NCBI RefSeq assembly: GCF_028446585.1
Contig: NZ_JAPFQL010000008.1
Location: forward strand, 1 to 53,186
DNA: 53,186 bases
Reading direction: 5' to 3'
DNA from: Intrasporangium calvum
Lineage (GTDB): Bacteria; Actinomycetota; Actinomycetes; Actinomycetales; Dermatophilaceae
The notes beneath the pieces are model-generated. The model was not told where the DNA came from. It ran no database searches and worked only from the letters and a program-made list of their open reading frames with translations. Below, one piece after another: positions 26,329 through 37,201 of this stretch. Every line of letters starts with the position of its first letter. Within the stretch, counting starts at the first letter, position 1. The position numbers and the translations under genes were made by a program.

Positions 26329-28752
26329 GTGGTGACGACCACCGGGGAAGCGCTGACCGATCGCGTGACGGGCCTGACCGGCGACCAGGTCGCCGAGCGG
26401 GTCGCGCGCGGCCAGGTCAACGAGGTCGGCGAGCGGACCTCCCGCTCGATCGGCGAGATCGTGCGGGCCAACGTCCTCACCCGGTTCAACGCCATCCTCG
26501 GGGCGCTCTTCGTCCTCGTGCTGACGACGGGTTCGTGGGCGGACGGCCTATTCGGGATCATCCTGGTCGTCAACTCCGCCATCGGCATCACCCAGGAGTA
26601 CCTCGCGAAGCGCAAGCTCGACCGGCTCGCCCTGCTGCACGCCCCGACGACCCGCGTCGTCCGGGACGGTCAGACGCTGGACGTGCCGACGCGCGAGGTC
26701 GTCCTCGACGACCTCATCGAGCTGCGCGCCGGCGACGAGGTCCCCGCCGACGGAGTTCTCCTCACCTCCGAGGGGCTCGAGCTCGGCGAGGCCAACCTGA
26801 CGGGTGAGTCGGATCCCGTGCACCACCCGGCCGGCGACGAGATCCTGTCGGGCACCAGCGTGGTGGCGGGGTCGGGACGCTACCGCGCGAAGGCCGTCGG
26901 GCGGGACGCCTACGTCAACCGGATCGCCGCCGAGGCAAGGAAGTTCACGCGCACGCACTCGGAGATCCAGGCCTCGGTCAACACGCTGCTGCGCTACATC
27001 ACGTGGATCATCGTCATCGCCCTGCCCCTGCAGGTCTGGTCGCAGTGGAAGGTCGTCGGCGAGCAGGGCTGGCAGGCCGTCGTCATCCGGTCCGCCGCCG
27101 GTGTCGTCGGGCTGGTCCCCGAGGGCCTCGTCCTGCTGACGTCGGTGGCCTTCCTGCTGGCGGCGGTCCAGCTCACGCGGGACCAGGTCCTCGTCCAGCA
27201 GCTGCCCGCCGTGGAGGGACTGGCCCGGGTCGATGTCGTGTGCCTCGACAAGACGGGCACCCTGACGGTCGGCGAGATCGCCTTCGAGGACGCCCGGCCG
27301 ACCGGCGACGCCGACCCCGAGGTGGTGCGTTGCGCCCTGGGCGCCCTGGCCGACGACCCCAACGCCAACGGGACCCTCGCCGCTGTCGGAGCCGCGCTGG
27401 ACTCCCCCGGCTGGCAGCGCACCGCCACCGTCCCGTTCAACTCCCAGCGCAAGTGGAGCGCGGCCTGCTTCGTCGACCACGACACGTGGGTCCTCGGGGC
27501 CCCCGAGGTCCTGCTGGCCGAGCAGGACACGCTCCGCGACGAGGTGGTCGAGCTGGCCCGGCGGGGCCGCCGGGTCGTCCTCCTCGCCCGCAGCACCCAA
27601 CCGCTGACCGAGCCCGTGCTGCCCGACGACCTCACCCCAGCGGCCCTCGTGACCCTGACGGAGCAGATCCGCCCCGACGCACGCGCCACCCTCGACTACT
27701 TCGCGCAGGAGGGGGTCGCGATCAAGATCATCTCCGGGGACAATCCGCAGACGGTCGCCGCGGTGGCCCGCGAGGTGGGACTGGAGCCGGGTGACCCGAT
27801 CGATGCGCGCACGCTCACGGACGACCCCGACGACCTGCGCGACATCCTCCGGCGCACCATGGTGTTCGGGCGGGTCTCCCCCGAGCAGAAGCGCGCCTTC
27901 GTCCACGCGCTCCAGGCAGACGGTCACGTCGTCGCGATGACCGGAGACGGGGTCAACGACGCCCTCGCCCTCAAGGACGCCGACATCGGCGTCGCCATGG
28001 GCAACGGCGCCCAGGCGACGAGGGCCGTCGCCGAGCTCGTCCTGCTCGACGGCCGGTTCGCCCACCTGCCCAAGGTCCTCGCCGAGGGCCGCCGCGTCAT
28101 CGGCAACGTCGAGCGGGTCGCCAACCTCTTCGTCGCCAAGAACGCCATGAGCCTCGTGGCGATCCTCGCCGCCGCCCTGGCCGCCCTCCCCTTCCCGTTC
28201 CTCCCGCGCCACCTGACGCTGGTGTCGATGCTGACCATCGGCACGCCCGCGTTCTTCCTCGCGCTCGGCCCCAACCGGCAGCGCTACCTGCCGGGCTTCC
28301 TGCGGCGCATCCTGCGCTTCGCCGTGCCGTCCGGGACCATCGCCGGCCTCGCCGTGATCGCCTCCTACGTCCTGAGCGGGCGTGGCCACGGAGTGCCTCC
28401 CGAGGAGTTCTCGGCGCGGTGCGAGATCGCCCGTCCCGGTGCGGCGCTCGACCTCGCCTGCGTCCAGCCGAGCACGGGCGCGACGATCACCCTCCTCGTC
28501 GTCTTCTTCTGGATCCTCGTCGTGCTCGCCCGGCCCTTCCTCTGGTGGAAGGCCCTGCTCATCGGGGTCATGGCCGTCCTCGCGCTCCTCGCCTTCGTCC
28601 TGCCGGCCGGCGACGCGTTCTTCGGCTTCCACGCGCCCTGGACGCTCGTGTGGCAGTCCCTGGCCATCGGACTCGTCGGCGCGGCGCTCATCGAGCTGCT
28701 CCACCGCTGGGCCCACCGCCGAGACGCGGGAGCCGCCCGTGTCACCCCTTGA
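26329..28752 (+). CDS. Cation-translocating P-type ATPase (CtpE-like, probable Ca2+)
   Basis: 807 residues with all P-type hallmarks: the actuator LTGES, phosphorylation site DKTGTLTVGE, and hinge TGDGVNDALALKDADIGVAMG. The pre-phosphorylation helix reads GLVPEGLVLLTSVAFL, as in mycobacterial CtpE, a calcium transporter; the ion choice is inferred from that resemblance. No N-terminal heavy-metal domain is present. About ten membrane helices. Two tandem GTGs are possible starts; there is no ribosome binding site and a dispersed-motif copy lies directly upstream. The 172-bp gap to the divergent malic enzyme holds both promoters. It overlaps the downstream MFS gene by 14 nt. Confidence 0.92.
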   Translation: MVTTTGEALTDRVTGLTGDQVAERVARGQVNEVGERTSRSIGEIVRANVLTRFNAILGALFVLVLTTGSWADGLFGIILVVNSAIGITQEYLAKRKLDRLALLHAPTTRVVRDGQTLDVPTREVVLDDLIELRAGDEVPADGVLLTSEGLELGEANLTGESDPVHHPAGDEILSGTSVVAGSGRYRAKAVGRDAYVNRIAAEARKFTRTHSEIQASVNTLLRYITWIIVIALPLQVWSQWKVVGEQGWQAVVIRSAAGVVGLVPEGLVLLTSVAFLLAAVQLTRDQVLVQQLPAVEGLARVDVVCLDKTGTLTVGEIAFEDARPTGDADPEVVRCALGALADDPNANGTLAAVGAALDSPGWQRTATVPFNSQRKWSAACFVDHDTWVLGAPEVLLAEQDTLRDEVVELARRGRRVVLLARSTQPLTEPVLPDDLTPAALVTLTEQIRPDARATLDYFAQEGVAIKIISGDNPQTVAAVAREVGLEPGDPIDARTLTDDPDDLRDILRRTMVFGRVSPEQKRAFVHALQADGHVVAMTGDGVNDALALKDADIGVAMGNGAQATRAVAELVLLDGRFAHLPKVLAEGRRVIGNVERVANLFVAKNAMSLVAILAAALAALPFPFLPRHLTLVSMLTIGTPAFFLALGPNRQRYLPGFLRRILRFAVPSGTIAGLAVIASYVLSGRGHGVPPEEFSARCEIARPGAALDLACVQPSTGATITLLVVFFWILVVLARPFLWWKALLIGVMAVLALLAFVLPAGDAFFGFHAPWTLVWQSLAIGLVGAALIELLHRWAHRRDAGAARVTP

Positions 28753-29947
28753 CTCCTACCGGAGCCTCTTCGGCCTCACCGGCCCCGCCTACGTCCTCAT
28801 CGCCTTCGTGGCGCGCCTGCCGCTCGCCATGGGCCAGCTCGGCACCCTGCTGCTCGTCGCTGGCGCAACGGGCAGCTACGGAGCGGGCGGGGCGGCTGCC
28901 GGCAGCCTCGCGATCGCCAACGCGGTGGGCGCGCCCGTGTGGGGTGCGTGGGCCGACCGGTTCGGCCAGCGGCGGGTCGTCGCGGTCCAGTCCCTCGCCG
29001 GGGCAGCCGGCCTCGCGACGCTGCTCGCCATCGTCCACAGCCCACTCCCCTGGGTCTGGTCAGCCGTGGCGAGCGCCCTTGCCGGCCTCTTCCTCCCGCA
29101 GATCGGCCCGCTGGCTCGGGTGCGCTGGCGGCCCATCACGGAGCGGACCGGCCGGCCGCAGCCGCGCCTCGTCGAGACGGCGTTCTCCTATGAGGGCGCC
29201 GCCGACGAGGCGTCCTTCGTCCTCGGGCCGGCGCTCATCGGGCTCGGCGTCTCCCTCGCCAGCCCGACGGTGGCCCTCGCGGCGGCGGCTCTCGTCCTCG
29301 CCACGTTCGGCACGTGGTTCGCCCTCCACGACACGGCTGCCCTGACCCACGCCGTCACCCGCCGCACGACCGCTGCCGCCGGCCGCCTCCTCACCGGCGC
29401 CCTGACGCTGCTCTGCGCGAGCCAGTTCGTCATCGGCACCGTCTTCGGGTCGGTGCAGACCGGGACGACGGTCCTGGCCACCTCCGCCGGGTCCCCCGGG
29501 CTCACGGGCTACTTCCACGCCCTCCTCGGCGTCGGGAGCGTGGTCGCGGGCCTCGGGATGGCAGCCCTGCCTCCCACGTGGCCGCTGCCGGCCCGGCTGG
29601 GCTGGTTCGCCGTCGCCCTGCTCCTGCTCGCCGTGCCCCTGCTCATCGTCGACTCGCTCGCGGCGCTCGTCCCGGTCCTGCTCGTCCTCGGGGTCAGCAT
29701 CGCGCCCTACATGATCACCACCTTCACCGTCGGCGAGCGGGTCACGCCCCGTTCCCGCACCGGCGCCGCCATGACCCTGCTGGCCGCAGCGACCGGGCTC
29801 GGCTACGCCGTGGGAGCAGCCGTCGCCGGGCGCCTCGCGGACTGGGGTGGGCACACGCCGGCCTTCGCCGTGACGGTTGCTGCGGGCGCATTCGCCGTCG
29901 TGCTGTCCTGGGCCGGCCGCGGCGTGCTGGCACGCGCGCTCAGTTGA
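28739..29947 (+). CDS. MFS transporter (second)
   Basis: About 402 residues with 11-12 hydrophobic helices. The MFS loop motif appears as GAWADRFGQRRVVAVQ. A central hydrophilic stretch (RWRPITERTGRPQPRLVETAFSYEG) joins the halves, as in sugar-efflux or drug-efflux relatives. The GTG start overlaps the ATPase by 14 nt, so the two are translationally coupled. Its stop is 9 nt before a motif-pair hairpin. Substrate unknown. Confidence 0.87.
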   Translation: MSPLDSYRSLFGLTGPAYVLIAFVARLPLAMGQLGTLLLVAGATGSYGAGGAAAGSLAIANAVGAPVWGAWADRFGQRRVVAVQSLAGAAGLATLLAIVHSPLPWVWSAVASALAGLFLPQIGPLARVRWRPITERTGRPQPRLVETAFSYEGAADEASFVLGPALIGLGVSLASPTVALAAAALVLATFGTWFALHDTAALTHAVTRRTTAAAGRLLTGALTLLCASQFVIGTVFGSVQTGTTVLATSAGSPGLTGYFHALLGVGSVVAGLGMAALPPTWPLPARLGWFAVALLLLAVPLLIVDSLAALVPVLLVLGVSIAPYMITTFTVGERVTPRSRTGAAMTLLAAATGLGYAVGAAVAGRLADWGGHTPAFAVTVAAGAFAVVLSWAGRGVLARALS

Positions 29948-29956
29948 CCCCAAGAC

Positions 29957-29972
29957 CGTATGCCGCTGAGCT
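29957..29972 (-). repeat. Dispersed 16-mer, copy 8 (left arm of pair)
   Basis: CGTATGCCGCTGAGCT, inverted relative to copy 9, forming the hairpin between convergent genes. Confidence 0.92.
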
Positions 29973-29989
29973 GGCTTGCGCTGGAAGCC

Positions 29990-30005
29990 GGCTCAGCGGC
30001 ATACG
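29990..30005 (+). repeat. Dispersed 16-mer, copy 9 (right arm of pair)
   Basis: GGCTCAGCGGCATACG, preceded by AAGCC. It is the right arm of the hairpin. Confidence 0.92.
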
Positions 30006-30011
30006 ACCTCT

Positions 30012-31550
30012 TCAGGCTCGTGCGCCCGAGTCAGCCCCCGATCGCAGCTCGCGCTTGAGGATCTTGCCGGACGCGTTGCGCGGCAGGGCATCGACGAAGG
30101 TGATCCGCTTCGGGATCTTGAAGGAGGCGAGGGAGCCGCGGACGTGGTCGATGAGGTCCGCCTCGGTCACCTCCGCCTTGGGAACGACGAAGGCGGTCAC
30201 GGCCTCGACCCACTTCTCGTCCGGGCTGCCCACGACGGCGACCTCGGCGACAGCGGGGTGCGTGTAGAGCGCGTCCTCGACCTCGCGGGAGGCCACGAGC
30301 ACGCCGCCGGTGTTGATGACGTCCTTGATGCGGTCGACGACGAAGAGGTAGCCCTCCTCGTCGATGCGCACCAGGTCCCCGGAGTGGAACCACTCACCGG
30401 CAAAGGCCTCCTCGGTGGCCTCGCGGTTGTCCCAGTAGCCGTCGCAGAGCTGCGGGGAGCGGTAGATCACCTCGCCCGTCCCACCCGGCTCGACGTCGTT
30501 GCCCTCGGGGTCGACGACCCGGGCCTCGACGAAGAGCACCGGTCGTCCCGCGGAGTCGGGCCGGTCGGCGTGCTCCTCGGGGCGCAGCACCGTGGCGAGC
30601 GGGGCGACCTCGGACTGGCCGAAGCAGTTGTAGAAGCCGAGGTCCGGCGCCTTGCCCTGGATCCGCTGGAGGATCGGCACCGGCATGATCGAGGCGCCGT
30701 AGTACGCCTTGTGCAGCCCGTCGAGGTCGCGCGTCTCGAAGTCGGCATGGTTGGCCATCGCCACCCAGAGGGTCGGCGCCGCGAAGAACGCGCGGTGGCC
30801 GTCGTGCTCGATGCGCCGCAGGACCTCGCCCGCGTCCGGCACCTCGAGGATCGTGTTGGTCGCCCCCACGGCGAGCCACGGCACGAGGAAGACGTGCATC
30901 TGCGCCGAGTGGTAGAGCGGCATGACGTGGAGCGGGTTGTCGTCCGGGGCCAGGTCGAGCGCCACGATGCACGAGACGTACTCGTGGACCAGTGCCCGGT
31001 GGCTCATGATGGCGGCCTTGGGCCGGGACGTCGTCCCCGACGTGTAGAGGAACTGCGCGGTGTCGGTGTCGGCGACCTCCACCTCGATCTCGGGGACCGG
31101 CCCCGCGAGGGCGACGTCGATGAGCGAGCCCTCGGCGTCGCGGAGCGGGATCCGGTGCTCGAGCAGGTCCAGGGCCTCCGGGTCGAGCAGGTCCACGTGC
31201 CCGGCGAGGGCCGGGTCGTGCAGGATCGTCCGGCTGCCCGACTGGGTGACCAGATAGCTGAGCTCCGGACCGGTCAGGTTGTAGTTGAGCGGGACGTGGA
31301 CGAGACCGGCGCGGGCGCAGGCGAGGAAGCCGATGAGGTAGGCGTCAGAGTTCTTGCCGTAGGCCGCTACCCGGGCGCCCTTGGTCAGGCCGAGGCCGAG
31401 CAGATGGGCGGCCGCCCGGGAGACCGCCTCGTCGAGGGCGGCATAGCTGAGCGTCCGGTCGCCGAAGATCGTGGCCGGGCGGTCCCGGAACGTCCGGGCG
31501 CTGCGCCGGATGATGCCGTCGACGGTGCTGCTGCGGGTCATGAGCGACAT
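30012..31550 (-). CDS. Long-chain/medium-chain acyl-CoA synthetase
   Basis: Adenylate-forming enzyme of 512 residues that activates a carboxylic acid to its CoA ester. The P-loop-like motif is [17 protein letters not shown], followed by [41 protein letters not shown] and the catalytic lysine region [11 protein letters not shown]. It starts at ATG with AGGAG 6-7 nt upstream. It is directly downstream of the enoyl-CoA hydratase gene (24-nt gap), suggesting fatty or aromatic acid degradation. Chain-length preference cannot be read. Confidence 0.93.
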   Translation of the reverse strand: MSLMTRSSTVDGIIRRSARTFRDRPATIFGDRTLSYAALDEAVSRAAAHLLGLGLTKGARVAAYGKNSDAYLIGFLACARAGLVHVPLNYNLTGPELSYLVTQSGSRTILHDPALAGHVDLLDPEALDLLEHRIPLRDAEGSLIDVALAGPVPEIEVEVADTDTAQFLYTSGTTSRPKAAIMSHRALVHEYVSCIVALDLAPDDNPLHVMPLYHSAQMHVFLVPWLAVGATNTILEVPDAGEVLRRIEHDGHRAFFAAPTLWVAMANHADFETRDLDGLHKAYYGASIMPVPILQRIQGKAPDLGFYNCFGQSEVAPLATVLRPEEHADRPDSAGRPVLFVEARVVDPEGNDVEPGGTGEVIYRSPQLCDGYWDNREATEEAFAGEWFHSGDLVRIDEEGYLFVVDRIKDVINTGGVLVASREVEDALYTHPAVAEVAVVGSPDEKWVEAVTAFVVPKAEVTEADLIDHVRGSLASFKIPKRITFVDALPRNASGKILKRELRSGADSGARA

Positions 31551-31574
31551 GCGTTCTCCTGGTGCTCGGGTGGG

Positions 31575-32372
31575 TCAACGGTTGACGAAGCGGGTGATGC
31601 GCTCCTGGGCCTCGGCGGAGACGACGGCCCCGGCGATCGTCTCGACCTCGTCGGCGGCGCTCTCGGCGCGGGTCGCGGCCCAGGCACCTCGGAGCAGGCG
31701 CTTGGCCTGTCCGAGCGCCGCAGGCCCTCCCGCGGCACCGGTCGCGAGTGCCTCGGCCAGGGCCAGGCCGCGCTCTGCGAGGGTGTCGTCGGGGACGACC
31801 TCGGTGACCAGGCCCCAGTCAGCGGCCTCGTCAGCAGCGAGGACCCGACCCGTGAGAGCGAGGGCCAGCGCCCGCTGCTGGCCCACGGCCCGCGGGAGCA
31901 GGTAGGAGACGCCGCAGTCCGGGGTGAGGCCGATGCCCGCGTAGGCCATGGTGAAGCGGGTCGAGGCGGCAGCGACGACGACGTCGGAGTTGAGCAGGAA
32001 CGCCAGCCCGGCCCCGGCCACGCTGCCCTGCACCGCGGCGACCACGGGCACCGGCAGCTCGGACAGGCGCCGCAGCTGCTCCTCCAGGGCGGTGGCGAGC
32101 TCGCGGAGGTAGGCGGGCTGGTCGTCCGCTGCGACGAAGGAGCGGACATCGCCACCCGCACAGAAGCGGGGCCCTTCGCCCGTCAGCAGCACCGCGGCGA
32201 TGTCGTCGCGGGCAGCGTCAGCCGCTGCGGCGTCGATCGCGTCCCGCAGCGCCCACGTCGCCGGGAGGTCGAACGCGTTGGACGCGTCGGGCCGCTCGAG
32301 GATGAGCCGGGCCACCTGGCCGGATCGCTCGTAGCGGACCCCACGCGCCTCGCTCGGCGCGCCGTCAGCCAT
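31575..32372 (-). CDS. Enoyl-CoA hydratase/isomerase (crotonase) family protein
   Basis: About 265 residues. The oxyanion-hole segments are FCAGGDVRSF and VQGSVAGAGLAFLLNSDVVVAA. The later GIGLTPDCGVSYLLPRAVG has Asp-Cys-Gly where true hydratases usually carry PE/PGxGGTQ, so this looks closer to the isomerase (PaaG/ECI-like) branch. The ATG was chosen with GGAAAGG upstream; a GTG 2 codons earlier is possible. It is paired with the acyl-CoA synthetase gene on the same strand. Confidence 0.9.
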   Translation of the reverse strand: MADGAPSEARGVRYERSGQVARLILERPDASNAFDLPATWALRDAIDAAAADAARDDIAAVLLTGEGPRFCAGGDVRSFVAADDQPAYLRELATALEEQLRRLSELPVPVVAAVQGSVAGAGLAFLLNSDVVVAAASTRFTMAYAGIGLTPDCGVSYLLPRAVGQQRALALALTGRVLAADEAADWGLVTEVVPDDTLAERGLALAEALATGAAGGPAALGQAKRLLRGAWAATRAESAADEVETIAGAVVSAEAQERITRFVNR

Positions 32373-32485
32373 GGTCACCAGCCCTTTCCGGGGTCGTCCG
32401 TGACTCCTGCGCCGATCGTAGGACGTCCACGCATCTGTGGGACAAGGGCGGTCCGACCCGTGGACCCACGGCGACCCGCCGCCGC

Positions 32486-33001
32486 TCATCGCGTGAGGCG
32501 CATCCGCATCGCGGGCCAGGTGGTCACCCTGAAGCCGAGGTGCTCGTAGAGCCCAGCGCCTTCGCCGGTCGCGAAGAGCTCGATCATCGAGGCCTCCGTC
32601 TCGTGCTGGAACCAGTCGAGCACCCCGACGACGCAGGCGCGAGCGAGGCCCTGCCCGCGCGCCTCCGGGACCGTCGCGACGTTGCTGAGCAGCCCCCAGA
32701 CGCCGTTGGCGTTGACCGGTGACGGCATCTCGAAGCGGAGTGAGCCCATCGCCCCCGCGAGCACCGTGCCGTCCCGCTCCGCGACGATGGCGCACGTATG
32801 CCGCTGGGCCGGCTCCCCCTGGAACCAGCGGACCGCGTCCTGCCGCCACTCCTGCGCGTCGACGCCGCCGACCCCCATTGCCGAGAACATCAGGGCACGG
32901 AGCTCGACCACGGCCTGGGCATCGTCGGCCGTCGCACGTCTGATGACGACGTCACCCTCCGGGCGGGTTTGACGCCGGCTGGACCGAGCCCCGGGCTGCA
33001 T
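32486..33001 (-). CDS. GNAT family N-acetyltransferase
   Basis: 171 residues with VVIRRATADDAQAVVELRALMF as the N-terminal strand-helix, the acetyl-CoA motif ATVPEARGQGLARACVVGVLDW, and YEHLGFRVT near the end. A dispersed-motif copy is read as EPAQRHT directly before the second core strand (CAIVAERDGTVLAG), so the element sits inside the folded domain. It is separated from the crotonase gene by 113 bp. Substrate unknown. Confidence 0.9.
   Translation of the reverse strand: MQPGARSSRRQTRPEGDVVIRRATADDAQAVVELRALMFSAMGVGGVDAQEWRQDAVRWFQGEPAQRHTCAIVAERDGTVLAGAMGSLRFEMPSPVNANGVWGLLSNVATVPEARGQGLARACVVGVLDWFQHETEASMIELFATGEGAGLYEHLGFRVTTWPAMRMRLTR
32795..32810 (-). repeat. Dispersed 16-mer, copy 10 (in GNAT gene)
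   Basis: CGTATGCCGCTGGGCC, one change from the consensus. It is read on the gene strand as PAQRHT. Confidence 0.88.
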
Positions 33002-33074
33002 CTGCCCAGCGTAGACCCGCAGCCCACCGACCCCGGGGACGGCGGGTCAGACGTCTGAGAGCTCCGGAAAGACC

Positions 33075-33107
33075 GCTGGGTTGCCTTGCAGTGCAAGGCA
33101 ACCCAGC
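33075..33107. terminator. Strong hairpin joined to a dispersed-motif copy
   Basis: Perfect 16-bp arms GCTGGGTTGCCTTGCA / TGCAAGGCAACCCAGC around a single central G. It lies 44 nt past the M28 peptidase stop, and on that strand it is followed by a short TCTTT run. The right arm continues into CGGCATACG. Confidence 0.82.
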
Positions 33108-33115
33108 GGCATACG
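33100..33115 (+). repeat. Dispersed 16-mer, copy 11 (overlaps terminator)
   Basis: AACCCAGCGGCATACG, one change from the consensus. Its first half is part of the 33075-33107 stem; the partner arm keeps only CCGCTGGG of the inverted motif. Confidence 0.85.
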
Positions 33116-33150
33116 ACTCATGGTTGGTGAGTCAGGGATGAGTCACGAGG

Positions 33151-34701
33151 TCACTCGGTCTCTTCCTCGTGGTCGTGGTCGTCATGCAGGCCACCACCCT
33201 CCGTCGTGGTCGTCGTGCCCGAGACCGGGCCCGCCGGGTCAACGAGACCCGCCTTGGCGAAGTCGCGGTTGGCGAAGGTGAGGACCGAGTGGGCGACCGC
33301 GTCGCTCATCTCGTCGAGGCCCTTCATGTTGATGTTCGACAGGTTGTCGCAGGCCTGGTGGTAGCAGACGTCGTAGGCGACGCCGGCCTCTCCACCGAAG
33401 ATCGCTGCCTGCTCAGCCGTCTTGACGCCCTCGGCGCCGGTGAACAGACCACCGGCCGGGATGCCGACACCGATGAACGGCCCGTAGTCCGAACGGCCAC
33501 TGAACGGCGTCTCCGCGCTGGCCATGCCGGCCTTGGCGAAGTAGTCGTGGAAGACGGCCTCGATCGCGCCGGAACCAGCCGGCCCCTCGGCGGAGACGTC
33601 CGTGCCGAAGGCCGAGTTGTCACCGTCGTAGACGAAGCGGACGTAGTTCGGCGAGCCGATCATGTCGAAGTTCAGGTTGAGGCGGATCTTGGCGAGCTCC
33701 TCCTCCGACAAGTTGGCGACGTAGTGCCTCGAGCCGAGGAGACCCAGCTCCTCGGCGCCCCACCATGCGAAGCGCAGCTTGCTCTTCGCCTCACGGTCCT
33801 GCTGGGCGAAGACCTCCGCGACCTCGAGGATCGTGGCCGAGCCGGACCCGTTGTCGTTGATACCGGCGCCACGGACGACGCTGTCCAGGTGCGCGCCGAC
33901 GACGACGACGTTGTTGGGGTCGCCCGTCGCGGTCTCCGCGATGACGTTGTATGTCGTCCGGGTCTCGTTGACGCGGTCGACCTTGACACGGGCCGTGGTC
34001 GAGGGCTGGGACAGCTCGAGCCCGACCTGAGTCGTCGTGCCGACGACCGGGATCGTGACACCAGGGCCGCCGAGCGTGCCGTTGAGCATGCCGTCGAGGT
34101 GGTTGTAGACGACGACGGCGCTCGCGCCCGCCGCCTGTGCGTTGGATCCCTTGGCGAAGAAGGTGCATCCACCACGGGGAATCACCGCGATGTGACCCGC
34201 CGGGAAGCCGGCGAAGTCGGCCGGCTCGCACCCGGGCGACGCATCGCCCACGCCGACGACCGTGACAGCGGCCGTGACATCGCCATTGCCGCTGTAGGTC
34301 ATCGAGGCGAACTCGCTGCCCTCGGAGAAGACCATCGGCGACGGCGACACCCGCTCGAGCTCGGGCAACGTGACGTCCGCGTTGTAGAGGAACTCGAAGG
34401 GCTGCACGTCGACGTCGTACCCGACCGCCTCGAGGCGTTCCTGCACGTACGCGACGGACTTGTTGTAGTTCTCGGAACCCGCGATCCGGTTGCCGTCGCC
34501 GGCAATCTCGTCCAGGGCCACGAGGTGCTCCTTGATGCCCTGGAGGGTGACCGCCTTCCTGAATCCCTTGCTGATGGCGAAGGCGCCGTCGTCCGACGGC
34601 TTTCCGGCCGCGTTGGCCGACGGTGCCAGCGCACTGGCGGCCACGACCCCCGCGACCGCCAGGGTTGCCCCGACACCGATCTTGCGCATGCGACGCTGCA
34701 T
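33151..34701 (-). CDS. Secreted M28-family zinc aminopeptidase with PA domain
   Basis: 516 residues. Signal peptide (about 1-31, ending SANA). An inserted PA domain (about 130-240) contains IAVIPRGGCTFFAKGSNAQAAGASAVVVYNH. The M28 zinc ligands are visible in VVGAHLDSV, INDNGSGSA, WWGAEELGLLG, LNFDMIGS and CYHQACDN. It is related to Streptomyces-type aminopeptidases. The tail after the catalytic domain is TTTTEGGG followed by HDDHDHEEETE, unusual and possibly metal binding. The ATG has GGGAG 5 nt upstream; MRKIG four codons on is an alternative. Confidence 0.93.
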   Translation of the reverse strand: MQRRMRKIGVGATLAVAGVVAASALAPSANAAGKPSDDGAFAISKGFRKAVTLQGIKEHLVALDEIAGDGNRIAGSENYNKSVAYVQERLEAVGYDVDVQPFEFLYNADVTLPELERVSPSPMVFSEGSEFASMTYSGNGDVTAAVTVVGVGDASPGCEPADFAGFPAGHIAVIPRGGCTFFAKGSNAQAAGASAVVVYNHLDGMLNGTLGGPGVTIPVVGTTTQVGLELSQPSTTARVKVDRVNETRTTYNVIAETATGDPNNVVVVGAHLDSVVRGAGINDNGSGSATILEVAEVFAQQDREAKSKLRFAWWGAEELGLLGSRHYVANLSEEELAKIRLNLNFDMIGSPNYVRFVYDGDNSAFGTDVSAEGPAGSGAIEAVFHDYFAKAGMASAETPFSGRSDYGPFIGVGIPAGGLFTGAEGVKTAEQAAIFGGEAGVAYDVCYHQACDNLSNINMKGLDEMSDAVAHSVLTFANRDFAKAGLVDPAGPVSGTTTTTEGGGLHDDHDHEEETE

Positions 34702-34724
34702 GCCGACTCCCTATCTGTGAACAT

Positions 34725-34757
34725 CGCGGAGCCCGGCGGATCACGCCGGGCACCGCG
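34725..34757. other. Stable hairpin in the M28 peptidase leader
   Basis: CGCGG-A-GCCCGGCG (34725-34738) pairs with CGCCGGGC-A-CCGCG (34744-34757), with one A-A mismatch and loop GATCA. It is 24 nt before the M28 start and about 100 nt past the katG stop, so it could be a leader structure or the katG terminator. There is no U-tract. Confidence 0.55.
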
Positions 34758-34800
34758 ACGGTGAATTGCCTACTGGCCCGACAGGCGCCGGGCTGCGCAC

Positions 34801-34829
34801 AGACTAGGGGGCGAGACGTCGGGTGGGAA
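34801..34829 (-). promoter_or_regulatory. Candidate promoter for the M28 peptidase gene
   Basis: On the minus strand: TTCCCA (-35) and TAGTCT (-10) are separated by exactly 17 nt. This would give a leader of roughly 90 nt containing the 34725-34757 hairpin. The -35 is a poor match. Confidence 0.35.
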
Positions 34830-34855
34830 GGTCTTGACCTCAGGACGATTTCGTG

Positions 34856-37201
<2,346 letters not shown>

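Larger units (their letters stand above)
29957..30005. terminator. Hairpin made of two inverted dispersed-motif copies
   Basis: Two 21-nt arms (29957-29977 and 29985-30005) are complementary except for one T/C difference that can pair as G-U. They flank a 7-nt loop GCGCTGG. It lies between the convergent MFS and acyl-CoA ligase genes and can terminate both. Confidence 0.85.

Noticed and set aside
30012-32372. Ligase and crotonase genes as a phenylacetate pathway
   Set aside because: No paa genes are present; only a general beta-oxidation-type role can be supported.
29976-32549. An 857-codon plus-strand frame, and similar ones at 18076-20058 and 34853-37156
   Set aside because: They are antisense shadows of the acyl-CoA ligase/crotonase genes, hppA and katG, with low-complexity composition.
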